Shown here in pieces: positions 1-11,480 of a stretch of 64,000 nt of DNA. The first letter of the stretch is position 1. Each line of letters begins with the position of its first letter. This stretch comes from Acidovorax sp. 69. GTDB lineage: Bacteria > Pseudomonadota > Gammaproteobacteria > Burkholderiales > Burkholderiaceae_C. Location of the stretch: the NCBI RefSeq assembly GCF_002797445.1, contig NZ_PGEP01000001.1, forward strand, positions 1,797,001-1,861,000, in the 5' to 3' direction. A program made the position numbers and the translations under genes. The notes beneath the pieces are model-generated. The model worked only from the letters and a program-made list of their open reading frames with translations. It ran no database searches and was not told where the DNA came from.

Positions 1-910
1 GGGGCAGGGTCTCCAGCGCCAGCAGTTCCATGAGTCGTCCTCGCACGACGGCCGTGTGGCCCACCGAGGACGGCGTGCCGCTATTGCGCGACGCGGTCAG
101 TAGCAGCGCTGCCCAGCGAAACAGCTTCTTCAGACCCATGAGCATCACCGCTTGGCGGAAGGAGGTGATCTCGCGCGTCAGCCCAAAACCTGCCGAGTTG
201 ATCAGGCGCATCAGGTTGAAGGCCAGGCCTGCGTCTTTCTTGAGCACTTCTTCAATGTCGTCGGTACTGGCCTGTTTACGCACCTGATTGATGAGTTCAA
301 TGATGCTGGTTTGTGCAGGCGTCAGCAGCTTGGCCTCGACCAACGAAGGGCGCGCAAACCAGTAGCCCTGAAACAGTTGCACCCCCTGGCTGGACACCAT
401 GTCGTACTGCTGGGCCGTTTCGACCTTTTCAGCGATCAGCTCGGCCTTGGAATGGCGCCCTGCGTAGCTGATCAGCACGGCCAGCTGGTCAGGTGCCAGC
501 GCCGACAGGTCGAGCTTGATGTAGTCCGCCAGCGGCAACCAGGGGGCATAGGCCGATTGCAGAACCGTGTGGTTGAACGCCAGGTGAAAACCACGTTCAC
601 GCAGCTCAGCCAGGATGGGCATGCGGGTCGCAACTTCTTCGGAGGCCGTGTGGCCCAGCGGCGGGATCTCCAGCACCACTTTGTCGGGCTCGAGTAGTTC
701 CAGGTGTCCCCCGGAGAGGCTCTCGTGGGTGCAATTGACGAAGATAAGTTTTTTGCCCACCAGCTCGTCGGTGCCCGCATGTGAAAGCGCCGTGAAAACC
801 AGGATGACATCGGTAGCCGCCGTGTGTGCGGCCCCGTTGCGTGATCGGTTGAACAGCTCATAGCCAACCACCACCTGCTGTGCATTCACGATGGCCTGTC
901 TTGCGATCAT
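1..910 (-). CDS. EAL/HDOD-domain signalling protein (3' end off window)
   Basis: Read from the ATG at 908-910, the minus strand stays open to the window edge, so about 303 N-terminal residues are visible and the C-terminus is missing. The protein begins MIARQAIVNAQQ and has a degenerate EAL-like first half (YELFNRS in place of the usual ExLxR start) and then an HDOD-type helical part (NLMRLINSAGFGLTREI, then FRQAVMLMGLKKL). This order matches the YuxH-type EAL-HDOD family, which acts in c-di-GMP-linked signalling, usually without phosphodiesterase activity. The EAL part lacks most catalytic acidic residues I would expect, so a binding or scaffolding role is more likely than catalysis. Its target is unknown. 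Confidence 0.8.
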   Translation of the reverse strand, partial: MIARQAIVNAQQVVVGYELFNRSRNGAAHTAATDVILVFTALSHAGTDELVGKKLIFVNCTHESLSGGHLELLEPDKVVLEIPPLGHTASEEVATRMPILAELRERGFHLAFNHTVLQSAYAPWLPLADYIKLDLSALAPDQLAVLISYAGRHSKAELIAEKVETAQQYDMVSSQGVQLFQGYWFARPSLVEAKLLTPAQTSIIELINQVRKQASTDDIEEVLKKDAGLAFNLMRLINSAGFGLTREITSFRQAVMLMGLKKLFRWAALLLTASRNSGTPSSVGHTAVVRGRLMELLALETLP

Positions 911-1063
911 GGCGACCGATGACTGGTTGCCTGGGGTCGGCGCTGGGGAGTCCCGGTGGCGGAGAGTGAGGTCATGGGCGTGTTCGTGAAGGGTGAGACG
1001 GAGCCCCGTTGCAGGGGCCGCGGCGGATTGTAGGAGCCATCGTATTCTGTGTGCGCTGTGGCG

Positions 1064-1867
1064 TCAGACCTGTTGTAGCCAACGCAGCTCGGCGTCGCTG
1101 AAGCCCGCGCTGCGTCGCGCAGATTCATTGAACGGAGGCTTCAGGCGAGGGGCTTCATATTGTTTTACCAGGGTGCCATAGTGGGTTTCAGGGTCTTGGC
1201 CTTCGCGCTCGCACAGCCACCTGTACCAGTGGTTGCCAATGGCCACATGTCCGACCTCGTCGTGCAAGATGGTGTCCAGGATGGTCACGGCAGCCAAGGC
1301 ATCCGGGGTTCCGACCTGTCTCAGTTTGGCCTGGATTTGCGGGGTGGCGTCCAGCCCGCGCGCCTCCATGGTGCGTGGCACGAGGGCCATGCGTGCAAGG
1401 ACATCATGCTGCGTTTTCTCGCACATCGTCCACAGGCCCTGGTGGGCTGGAAAGTCGCCATAGTCATGCCCCTGGGCGCGCAGGTGGTCGCGCAACAGGC
1501 GAAAGTGCCGGGCCTCTTCACCGGCCACCAGCATCCAGTCGGTGTAGTAAGCGTGGGGCATGCCGTCAAAGCGCCACACAGCATCGAGCGCCAGGTTGAT
1601 GGCATTGAACTCGATGTGGGCGATGGCGTGGATCAGGATGGCACGGCCTTCTGCGCTGGCGGGAGACCGCCGGGCCAATTCGTTATGGCGCAACAGCTCA
1701 GGGCGCGCAGGCCGGCCGGGCAGGGTGTCCGGGTTGGCAGGGGCCGGAGGGGCTGAATCTGCTATTGAAAGCGTAGCTGCTTGCGCATACAAATCCAGCG
1801 CTGCAGCCGCTTTTTGTTCAGGGTCAGCAAGGCACAAGACCTGCAGTGCGCGTTGGCGAAGCTCCAT
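1064..1867 (-). CDS. DUF455 family ferritin-like protein
   Basis: A 267-residue protein from the ATG at 1865-1867 (MELRQRALQVL); a longer open frame reaches 2023 but its extra residues are not family-like. Ferritin-like metal-binding signatures are clear: HIEFNAINLALDAVWRF, EEARHFRLL and LHDEVGHVAIGNHWY supply the E and ExxH ligands of a di-iron helical bundle related to MiaE. The biochemical role of DUF455 proteins is not settled. It diverges from the carbonic-anhydrase-like gene across 110 bp, and the pair is frequent in Burkholderiales. An N-terminal Ala-rich stretch is encoded by a dispersed repeat copy (1751-1816), read in frame. Confidence 0.85.
   Translation of the reverse strand: MELRQRALQVLCLADPEQKAAAALDLYAQAATLSIADSAPPAPANPDTLPGRPARPELLRHNELARRSPASAEGRAILIHAIAHIEFNAINLALDAVWRFDGMPHAYYTDWMLVAGEEARHFRLLRDHLRAQGHDYGDFPAHQGLWTMCEKTQHDVLARMALVPRTMEARGLDATPQIQAKLRQVGTPDALAAVTILDTILHDEVGHVAIGNHWYRWLCEREGQDPETHYGTLVKQYEAPRLKPPFNESARRSAGFSDAELRWLQQV
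1751..1816. repeat. Dispersed repeat copy inside the DUF455 gene
   Basis: TGCTATTGAAAGCGTAGCTGC followed by a TTGCGC...CAGCGCTGCAGCCGC region and a TTTTTG end. It is read in frame on the minus strand as an Ala-rich segment (KAAAALDLYAQAATLSIA) in the N-terminal part of the DUF455 protein. Confidence 0.6.
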
Positions 1868-1977
1868 CCTTACAATTCTAGGCCTTGCTATGGGCCCCAA
1901 GGCACACGCTTTGTAACGACTGGCGACTTCCCGGGGCCTGCGCAGGCACAGGCTTTTTCTCTTTTTTGGAGTGGTGC

Positions 1978-2502
1978 ATGGCGATTTACGAACTCGATGG
2001 TGTGGCGCCGCAATTGGCTGCATCGGCCTGGGTGGCCGACAGCGCGCAAGTGATGGGCAACGTGGTCCTTGGCGAAGATGTCAGCGTGTGGTTTGGCACG
2101 GTGATCCGCGGTGACACCGAGAGCATCACGATTGGCGCGGGCTCCAACATTCAAGACGCGAGCGTGCTGCACGCGGACATTGGCAAACCCCTCGTGGTGG
2201 GTGAGCGGGTGACGGTGGGCCACCAGGTCATGCTGCACGGCTGCACCATCGGGGACGAATCTTTGATCGGCATTGGCGCCGTGGTTCTCAATGGCGCGAA
2301 GATTGGCAAGAACTGTCTGGTGGGTGCCGGTGCGCTGGTCACTGAGGGCAAGGAGTTTCCCGATGGTTCCATGATCATCGGCAGCCCCGCCAAGGCCGTT
2401 CGCGAGCTGACGCCAGAGCAGATCGAAGGCCTGCGCGAGAGCGCGCAGCACTACATCGACAACGCGCGCCGCTTTCAAAACGGCCTGCACAAAATCGGCT
2501 GA
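1978..2502 (+). CDS. Gamma-class carbonic anhydrase family protein
   Basis: A 174-residue left-handed beta-helix protein with hexapeptide repeats throughout. The family motifs are in order: WFGTVIRGD near residue 40, then NIQDASVLHAD, then VGHQVMLHGC, which supply the three zinc-binding histidines. The C-terminus has the usual helix (GSPAKAVRELTPEQIEGLR). The nearest named relatives are YrdA/PaaY-type proteins; carbonic anhydrase activity varies in this family and is not proved here. The ATG at 1978 is preferred because MAIYELDG matches the family start, although the frame is open upstream. The next gene, hslO, begins 38 bp downstream on the same strand. Confidence 0.9.
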   Translation: MAIYELDGVAPQLAASAWVADSAQVMGNVVLGEDVSVWFGTVIRGDTESITIGAGSNIQDASVLHADIGKPLVVGERVTVGHQVMLHGCTIGDESLIGIGAVVLNGAKIGKNCLVGAGALVTEGKEFPDGSMIIGSPAKAVRELTPEQIEGLRESAQHYIDNARRFQNGLHKIG

Positions 2503-2540
2503 GCACCGCTGCCGTTCATTTTTTCTCCTGGAACCCCTGC

Positions 2541-3533
2541 GTGTCTGAACTCCACAAGTTTCTTTTCGATGGTTTGCCCGTGCGCGGCATGATCGTGCGC
2601 CTCACCGATGCCTGGACCGAGATCCTGAGTCGCCGCGCGGGCAATTCCGCCACCGGCGCTTACCCCGCGCCCGTGAGCGAACTGCTGGGCGAGATGGCCG
2701 CAGCGGGGGTGCTGATGCAGTCCAACATCAAGTTCAATGGAGCGCTCGTGCTGCAGGTTTTTGGCGATGGCCCTGTGAAACTGGCAGTGGCCGAAGTGCA
2801 ATCGGACCTGAGCCTGCGCGCCACGGCCACCCTCAAGGGCGAAGTGGCTGACGGCGCGCGTTTGAGCCAGATGGTCAATGTGGGTGGTGGTGGTCGCTGT
2901 GCCATCACGCTGGACCCCAAAGATCGGCATCCCGGCCAGCAGCCCTATCAGGGCGTGGTGCCATTGCATGGCGACCAGCATGAAAAGCTCGACCGCTTGT
3001 CGGATGTGCTGCAGCACTACATGCTGCAGTCTGAGCAACTCGACACCATTCTGGTGCTTGGGGCCAACGAAAAGGTCGCTGCAGGCCTTTTGATCCAGCG
3101 CATGCCGATCAAGGGCGAGGGCAATCTGGCTGCAGGCCTCACGCACCGCGAGAACGAAGACCAGATCGGTCACAACGAAGACTACAACCGCATCGCCCAT
3201 CTGGCTGCCAGCCTCACGCGCGAAGAGCTTTTGACGCTGGACGTAGACACCATCCTGCGCCGCCTGTTCTGGGAAGAAAAGCTGCTGCGCTTTGAGCCCC
3301 AGCAGGGTGATCGTGGTCCCCGCTTTGCCTGCACCTGCACGCTCGAACGGGTCCGCAACATGTTGCGCAGTCTGGGCGTTGAAGAGGCTGAGAGCATCCT
3401 GGCCGAGCGTGAGGACATTGAGGTGGGCTGCGAGTTCTGCGGCCAGCAGTACCGGTTTGATGCGGTGGACGCTGCGCAGATTTTTGTCTCCCCCGGTGCA
3501 AACCAGCCACCAGGGCCGACAGGCATTCAATAG
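2541..3533 (+). CDS. hslO: Hsp33 redox-regulated chaperone
   Basis: A 330-residue cytoplasmic holdase that unfolds and activates on oxidation. The zinc-binding redox switch at the C-terminus is complete: Cys264-x-Cys266 (ACTCT) and Cys297-x-x-Cys300 (GCEFCGQ). The N-terminal substrate-binding domain has typical VRGMIVRLTDAW and NVGGGGRCAITLD stretches. The start is a GTG at 2541 (VSELHKFLF), with no strong ribosome-binding site. It probably shares a transcript with the upstream carbonic-anhydrase-like gene. Confidence 0.95.
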   Translation: MSELHKFLFDGLPVRGMIVRLTDAWTEILSRRAGNSATGAYPAPVSELLGEMAAAGVLMQSNIKFNGALVLQVFGDGPVKLAVAEVQSDLSLRATATLKGEVADGARLSQMVNVGGGGRCAITLDPKDRHPGQQPYQGVVPLHGDQHEKLDRLSDVLQHYMLQSEQLDTILVLGANEKVAAGLLIQRMPIKGEGNLAAGLTHRENEDQIGHNEDYNRIAHLAASLTREELLTLDVDTILRRLFWEEKLLRFEPQQGDRGPRFACTCTLERVRNMLRSLGVEEAESILAEREDIEVGCEFCGQQYRFDAVDAAQIFVSPGANQPPGPTGIQ

Positions 3534-3772
3534 GCGCGTTCGACGCCTGGCTGCGGAATCAGAGGCGCGCCTTTGGCTTGCGTCTGAAAGCATCGGCCAG
3601 CGGGCTCCCGTGGCTGTGTCTGGCTGACCATCGTTGACAATCGCCAGCGTCTTCCCCGCCTAAGATCCATCCACCCTCAGTGGCGTTGACCACTGCGCAT
3701 GGGATCGGCGCAAAGTCTGCGTCGCCGGGCTGTATCGGACCGTTGATGGATTGAGCGAGAGGGGTGGGTGTC

Positions 3773-4243
3773 ATGGAGTTTTTTCGTCGTGTTCTTGGCG
3801 CTCGCCGTGCAGGCTTGGCTGCGCCACCGCTGGCGTTGTTTGATGGCTCTGTAGCACCGGATTCGCTGCGCGCCGACACCTTGCTGGCCGCCCTGGACAT
3901 CGATGCCGCCATCAATGCCCATGAGCGCTGGAAGGTCCGTCTGATGGACTACCTCGAAGGCCGTACCTCCGTGGGGCTGGACCCGGCCCTGATACGCCGT
4001 TCTGATCACAGCGCTCTGGGGCGCTGGTTGCATGGTGTGGGAGGCGAGTTGCTAAGGGACCAAGCCGCTTACCCGTTGTTGATGGCGCGCCACCAGTATT
4101 TTCACGAACAGGCCGCAACACTGATTGAACTGGCCCAACTGGGGGAGTGGGACCGGGCGGTGCAGGTGCTCAACGGCGGGTACCGCTATGGCTCCAGTCA
4201 GGTGGTGCTGTTGCTCAAGGAACTCAAACGCGGGCTGGTGTGA
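3773..4243 (+). CDS. Stand-alone CZB (chemoreceptor zinc-binding) domain protein
   Basis: A 156-residue soluble protein from the ATG at 3773, which has an AGAGGGG ribosome-binding site; an alternative GTG lies at 3764. The first 45 residues are unassigned. The rest is a CZB domain: His50 (AHERWK), the LGRW motif near residue 82, and the H107-x3-H111 pair (HQYFH). CZB domains usually bind zinc with three His and one Cys in a C-x-[LF]-G-x-W motif. Here the Cys position is Ser80 (DHSALGRW), a one-base change from Cys. There is no transmembrane, GGDEF or MCP domain, so it would act as a separate cytoplasmic sensor or adaptor. It converges with the unknown gene at 4285. Confidence 0.75.
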   Translation: MEFFRRVLGARRAGLAAPPLALFDGSVAPDSLRADTLLAALDIDAAINAHERWKVRLMDYLEGRTSVGLDPALIRRSDHSALGRWLHGVGGELLRDQAAYPLLMARHQYFHEQAATLIELAQLGEWDRAVQVLNGGYRYGSSQVVLLLKELKRGLV

Positions 4244-4284
4244 GCAACGTGTACCTGGCGGTCGCTGGTTTTACTGCTCCGGGG

Positions 4285-4899
4285 CTAAGCCCGGTGGTCC
4301 AACAGGGCGGTGAACAGGCGGTGCTCGCATTCGGGGTCGCTGCATTTTTCGCAGTCCCGGGTGCGCAGCCGGGTGGCACGTGCGCCTTGTTTCGTATCCG
4401 ATAGGGCGCTTGCGCTGGATGATATTGTCTGATTTGCTATATTATTTATAGCAAAAAATGCGTTGTTGAAGCGCCTGGCTTCCCGCCCATATACGACCCG
4501 GTAAGACAATTTGGCGCTGTCCAAAGCGGAGCGCAACTTCGCGTCGATCGCCTCCTGCGACGGGCGATCGTAGAGAGGAAGGGGAAGATCCAGCCCCATC
4601 AGCAGGATCTGGTCCGCCGATCGGAGCAGCGTGATCCATGCGGCCAAACTGCTGGTTCCCGTAGCAATGCCTGCAGATGTCTCCCCACCGCCAAGGGGTG
4701 ACGCAGGAGATAGATCGGGCCCCGTTAGGCAAAGAGCATCCCCCATCGAAGATGCATCCCTGATCTGCACCGAGCCCGCGTCTATCCGCTGCTGCAGCTC
4801 CAGTGCCAGAGCCTGTGCTCCAGTGTGGGGTGCCCCCAGCAGAATCACCAGGGGGCGTGGCGGGGAGGGGGGCGACACAGGCAGAAGGAGAGGGGGCAA
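4285..4899 (-). CDS. Unknown protein with degenerate P-loop and C-terminal Cys cluster
   Basis: I do not recognise a named family. Read from a TTG at 4897-4899 it gives 204 residues; a later GTG (VILLGAPHTG) is a possible alternative start. Near residue 20, ILLGAPHTGAQALALEL resembles a Walker A strand-loop-helix but lacks the lysine and Ser/Thr. The C-terminus holds RDCEKCSDPECEHRLF, a C-x2-C-x4-C-x-H set that could bind a metal. It lies 37 bp downstream of ftsB in the eno-ftsB transcript. An AT-rich perfect hairpin sequence (4433-4455) is read in frame inside it. Confidence 0.6.
   Translation of the reverse strand: MPPLLLPVSPPSPPRPLVILLGAPHTGAQALALELQQRIDAGSVQIRDASSMGDALCLTGPDLSPASPLGGGETSAGIATGTSSLAAWITLLRSADQILLMGLDLPLPLYDRPSQEAIDAKLRSALDSAKLSYRVVYGREARRFNNAFFAINNIANQTISSSASALSDTKQGARATRLRTRDCEKCSDPECEHRLFTALLDHRA
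4433..4455. repeat. AT-rich perfect inverted repeat inside a gene
   Basis: TTTGCTATA, a 5-base spacer, then TATAGCAAA: a perfect 9-bp inverted repeat in locally AT-rich DNA inside the coding region of the 4285-4899 gene. The TGCTAT and ATAGC ends resemble the ends of the dispersed repeat family of this window, so it may be a decayed copy. Confidence 0.5.
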
Positions 4900-4935
4900 A
4901 AATGGACCTCAGCGCAGTGAGGGCCGTGCTGACGT

Positions 4936-5214
4936 TCAGCGCGGCGTGAATTGCACGTAAACCTCATTGGGTTTGACCATGCCCAATTCGCTGCGTGCTT
5001 TTTCTTCCACCATGTTGAGCCCCTCCTTGAGGTCATGCACCTCGGAGGTCAGCCGCGCATTGACCTGCCGGGCCTGGTCATTGGCCGCCTTTTGGACATC
5101 GATCTGCCGCTGCATTTCGTTGACGCGCGGAATGCTGCCCCGCCCCAGCCAGAGCTGGGCGTGCAGCGCCCCCAGCAGGGCTAGCAGGATGACGGGCACG
5201 ATGCGGGAGACCAA
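4936..5214 (-). CDS. ftsB: Cell division protein FtsB
   Basis: A 92-residue bitopic membrane protein of the divisome FtsB-FtsL-FtsQ complex. It has one N-terminal transmembrane helix (IVPVILLALLGALHAQLWLG) and then a coiled coil (residues 30-72), with the family endings LKEGLNMVEEKARSELGMVKPNEVYVQ. The start is a TTG at 5212-5214, or possibly the GTG six codons later; neither has a good Shine-Dalgarno. It follows eno by 35 bp, the standard eno-ftsB arrangement in Proteobacteria. Confidence 0.93.
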   Translation of the reverse strand: MVSRIVPVILLALLGALHAQLWLGRGSIPRVNEMQRQIDVQKAANDQARQVNARLTSEVHDLKEGLNMVEEKARSELGMVKPNEVYVQFTPR

Positions 5215-5249
5215 GGTGGGGCTAGCTCAGGCGAGGGGGGCTGCCGGGC

Positions 5250-6542
<1,293 letters not shown>

Positions 6543-6555
6543 TTACTCTCCAGGT

Positions 6556-7281
6556 TTATTGACTTTTGAGAGGCGTGCCGTTCAGCTCGCCTGATTGCAA
6601 AATTCGGGATTCGCCGCCGCTGATGTCGCGACGCACGACAAGGCTGCGGTGCAACCATTCGGTAGTGTTGCCGTTGACCTCGTAGCGGCAAGCGGTGAAG
6701 GTGCCTGCTGGCAAGGTGATGCTCTCCACACCCACGAACTTGACTTGGTCTTGTCGGGTGTGGGGTCCGGAATTCGGAGGGAACATTTCCGTGCGTGTGC
6801 CCTGGCCAGTGAAGGTGCGCGTTTCGCCCACACCCAACTCGACACGCCGATCTTCGTAGGGTGGAGTGTAGGTGGTGGTAGTGAACGATTGGGAGCCCTG
6901 CGCGGCCTCGGTTCCATAGAGGGCGACGACTGAAGACGGCTGAGTGAAGGCAGCTTGCGGGCTCAGCGGCTTCAAGTAGCGCGTGACGACGATGGAAACG
7001 GTGTTGCTCGTGGTTTCCACAAATTGCACCAGATCCGGAACGCCGTTGAAACTGGCATTGGTGGCGAGCACCGAGCCGGAAACCACTGGGCTGGCTGTGC
7101 CCTCTTTGAAGTTCAACTTGTATGAGGCTCCCGAAGCGTAGATCCCATTGTCAAAGCAGAGACCCTTCGTCAGTTCGGGGACATGAATGGGATTGTCGCT
7201 GCTTCCACCGCCACATGCGGAGAGAGTCAAGGCCGCTGAAATGACGAACAGCAAAGTCGATCGATTGTGAAGGATGGGCAT
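6556..7281 (-). CDS. Putative lipoprotein of unknown function
   Basis: A 241-residue protein from the ATG at 7279-7281, with a lipoprotein signal peptide ending LTLSACGGGSSDN (lipid-anchored Cys near residue 23). The rest is a beta-rich region with no family I recognise; it has GETRTFTGQGTRTEMFPP and SITLPAGTFTACRYEVNG stretches, the latter reminiscent of proteins that handle surface-exposed esterified repeats. It sits between DUF1330 and eno on the same strand, 37 bp after DUF1330 and 19 bp before eno. That position is not part of the usual conserved order, so it may be a lineage-specific insertion. Confidence 0.75.
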   Translation of the reverse strand: MPILHNRSTLLFVISAALTLSACGGGSSDNPIHVPELTKGLCFDNGIYASGASYKLNFKEGTASPVVSGSVLATNASFNGVPDLVQFVETTSNTVSIVVTRYLKPLSPQAAFTQPSSVVALYGTEAAQGSQSFTTTTYTPPYEDRRVELGVGETRTFTGQGTRTEMFPPNSGPHTRQDQVKFVGVESITLPAGTFTACRYEVNGNTTEWLHRSLVVRRDISGGESRILQSGELNGTPLKSQ

Positions 7282-7318
7282 TCGATGAAGTCTCCGTTCT
7301 TTTTCAGCCAATGGCTGT

Positions 7319-7609
7319 TTAAGTGCCCTCTACACACACCATGCGCATGATGGCCGCGCCTTCGCGGGCGGCCTTGGCTTTCTGGTATTCGGGCGTGTCG
7401 TAGAACGCGCGGGCGGCTTCAAAACTTGCGAACTTGAGGATCACCGTGCGGCCGGGATTCCAGTCGCCTTCGAGTACCTCGACCTTGCCGCCGCGCACGC
7501 ACACTTCGGCTCCGTGGGCTTGCATGGCCAGGGTGCTCCACTTGCGGTACTCCTCGTACTGGGTGGGGTTGGTGACGGTGACGGATGCGATGACGTAACC
7601 ACTGCTCAT
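7319..7609 (-). CDS. DUF1330 family protein
   Basis: A 96-residue protein with the ferredoxin-like dimeric alpha/beta-barrel pattern of DUF1330: YVIASVTVTNPTQYEEYRKW, GGKVEVLEGDWNPGRTVILKF, and FEAARAFYDTPEYQKAKAAREGAA. Members are small soluble proteins related to monooxygenase-fold domains and have no settled function. The ATG lies 3 bp from the kdsA stop codon, so it is almost certainly co-transcribed and translationally coupled with kdsA. Confidence 0.9.
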   Translation of the reverse strand: MSSGYVIASVTVTNPTQYEEYRKWSTLAMQAHGAEVCVRGGKVEVLEGDWNPGRTVILKFASFEAARAFYDTPEYQKAKAAREGAAIMRMVCVEGT

Positions 7610-7612
7610 GTC

Positions 7613-8470
7613 TCAAACTCCAAAGTTGTTTTCTAGGAATCCGCTTTTCTTGGTGATGTCGTCCAGCGACACCAGCGTTTCCAGCAGCGCCCTCATGTGC
7701 TTCAGGGGCACGGCGTTGGGCCCGTCCGACCAGGCCTCTGCGGGCTTGGGGTGGGTTTCCATGAACAGGCCCGCCACACCAGCCGCCACGCCCGCCCGGG
7801 CCAGCACCGGCACCATGTCGCGCGCGCCACCGCTCACGGCACCCAGGCCGCCGGGTTTTTGCACCGAGTGGGTCACATCGAACACCACCGGCGCGCCGGA
7901 GTTTCGCATCTCGGCCAGGCTGGTCATGTCGGCCACGAGGTTGTTGTAGCCAAAGCTCACGCCACGCTCACAGGCGAGGAATCGGTCTTCTGACAGGCCG
8001 ACTTCCGCCGCGGCAGCGCGGGCCTTGTCGATGACGTTTTTCATGTCCCAGGGCGCAAGAAATTGGCCCTTTTTGATGTTTACCGGCTTGCCCGACTGCG
8101 CCACAGCGCGGATGAAGTCGGTCTGGCGGCACAGGAAGGCGGGCGTCTGCAGCACGTCCACCACGCTGGCCACCTCGGCCACATGCGAGGTGTCGTGCAC
8201 GTCGGTCAGTATGGGCAGCTGCAGCTGGCGGCGCACTTCATCCAGGATCTTCAGACCAGCGTCGATGCCGACGCCGCGCTTGCTGGTGCCGGACGAGCGG
8301 TTCGCCTTGTCGAACGAGCCCTTGTAGATCAAGGGAACGCCCAAGGCCGTGCAGGCTTCCTTGAGCTGACCCGCGACGTCGAGCGACATCTCCAGGCCTT
8401 CGATGGAGCAAGTGCCCGCGATCAGGAAGAAGCGCTGGTCCAGGCCGACGTTGAATCCGCACAGCTGCAT
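7613..8470 (-). CDS. kdsA: 3-deoxy-8-phosphooctulonate (KDO-8-P) synthase
   Basis: A 285-residue enzyme that condenses phosphoenolpyruvate and arabinose-5-phosphate to make KDO-8-P for the lipopolysaccharide inner core. Diagnostic parts are [66 protein letters not shown] and [14 protein letters not shown]. It follows pyrG by 15 bp and precedes DUF1330 by 3 bp, the conserved Burkholderiales pyrG-kdsA order. Confidence 0.98.
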   Translation of the reverse strand: MQLCGFNVGLDQRFFLIAGTCSIEGLEMSLDVAGQLKEACTALGVPLIYKGSFDKANRSSGTSKRGVGIDAGLKILDEVRRQLQLPILTDVHDTSHVAEVASVVDVLQTPAFLCRQTDFIRAVAQSGKPVNIKKGQFLAPWDMKNVIDKARAAAAEVGLSEDRFLACERGVSFGYNNLVADMTSLAEMRNSGAPVVFDVTHSVQKPGGLGAVSGGARDMVPVLARAGVAAGVAGLFMETHPKPAEAWSDGPNAVPLKHMRALLETLVSLDDITKKSGFLENNFGV

Positions 8471-8485
8471 GGGCTTTCCTTTCGA

Positions 8486-10168
<1,683 letters not shown>

Positions 10169-10232
10169 TTATAGATGGCGCCCCGGAGACACCCCGGCCG
10201 GAGGGTTCTGGCGCGTCTGCTAAATTCACTCT

Positions 10233-11456
10233 ATGAATGAGCTCGCTGGCAAACACATTGTTCTGGGTCTGAGTGGGGGCGTGGCTTGCTACAAAGCAGC
10301 TGATCTGTGCCGTCAGCTCATCAAGGAGGGCGCGACCGTGCAGGTGGTGATGACCGAGGCTGCAGAACGCTTCATCACGCCAGTCACCATGCAAGCCCTG
10401 TCGGGGCGGCCCGTGTATGGCTCGCAGTGGGATGCCCGTGAGCCCAACAACATGCCCCACATCAACCTGAGCCGTGAGGCCGATGTGATCCTGATTGCGC
10501 CTTGCAGCGCTGATTTCATCGCGCGACTGGTGCAGGGGCGGGCGGATGAGTTGCTGAGTTTGTTGTGCCTGGCCCGCCCAGCGCAGCAGGTGCCGCTGTT
10601 GCTGGCGCCCGCCATGAATCGCGAGATGTGGGCCCATCCTGCCACCCAACGCAATCTGGCCCTGGTGGCGCAGGACGGCGCGGTGGTGCTGGGTGTGGGC
10701 CATGGCGACCAGGCCTGTGGGGAGACGGGCGATGGCCGGATGCTGGAGCCCGAAGAACTCCTGGAGGAGCTGATCGCCTTCTTTGCTCCCAAAGTCCTGG
10801 CCGGGCGCCAGGTGCTGGTGACGGCGGGGCCCACTTTTGAAGCGATTGATCCGGTACGGGGTATCACCAACCTGTCGAGTGGAAAAATGGGCTTTGCGAT
10901 TGCGCGCGCAGCCCGCGAAGCTGGCGCCGAGGTCACGGTGGTGGCGGGGCCCGTGCATGTACCCACCCCGCGCGGCGTGCGCCGTGTGAATGTGCAATCC
11001 GCCCAGGAGATGCTTGTCGCCGTGGAGCGGCATGTGCAGGCTGCTTCGGTGTTCATTGCCACCGCTGCCGTGGCGGATTGGCGGCCTGCCAATCAGTCTT
11101 CCCAGAAGATCAAAAAAGACGGATCCGGCCAGACGCCAACCCTGGGTTTTGTCGAGAATCCGGACATTCTGGCAACGGTGGCCCAGTCGCCACACGCCTT
11201 GGAGGGGGATTTGTTCTGTGTGGGATTCGCGGCCGAGAGCCATGACCTGCTGGCCCATGCTACGGCCAAGCGTGTTCGCAAAGGGGTTCCGCTGCTGGTG
11301 GGCAACATCGGCCCAGCCACCTTTGGGCAGGATGACAATGCCCTGCTTCTGGTGGATGCCATCGGGCACCGCGAGTTGCCCCGTGCTTCCAAACGGGTGT
11401 TGGCCCAACAGTTGGTGGCAGAGATTTCCGTGCGCTTGCCGCCGCTCAGTTCCTGA
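10233..11456 (+). CDS. coaBC: Bifunctional phosphopantothenoylcysteine decarboxylase / phosphopantothenate-cysteine ligase
   Basis: A 407-residue two-domain enzyme of coenzyme A synthesis. The N-terminal flavoprotein CoaC half (about residues 1-185) has LGLSGGVACYKAADLCR, the catalytic His region NMPHINLSR, and PAMNREMW. The C-terminal CoaB half has VTAGPTFEAIDPVRGITNLSSGKMG and later AVADWRPANQSSQKIKK. It is the first gene of a plus-strand run with an unnamed membrane protein and dut, a known coaBC-dut association. Confidence 0.97.
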   Translation: MNELAGKHIVLGLSGGVACYKAADLCRQLIKEGATVQVVMTEAAERFITPVTMQALSGRPVYGSQWDAREPNNMPHINLSREADVILIAPCSADFIARLVQGRADELLSLLCLARPAQQVPLLLAPAMNREMWAHPATQRNLALVAQDGAVVLGVGHGDQACGETGDGRMLEPEELLEELIAFFAPKVLAGRQVLVTAGPTFEAIDPVRGITNLSSGKMGFAIARAAREAGAEVTVVAGPVHVPTPRGVRRVNVQSAQEMLVAVERHVQAASVFIATAAVADWRPANQSSQKIKKDGSGQTPTLGFVENPDILATVAQSPHALEGDLFCVGFAAESHDLLAHATAKRVRKGVPLLVGNIGPATFGQDDNALLLVDAIGHRELPRASKRVLAQQLVAEISVRLPPLSS

Positions 11457-11480
11457 CCCCCGTCGTCGTGGAGAGATGCC

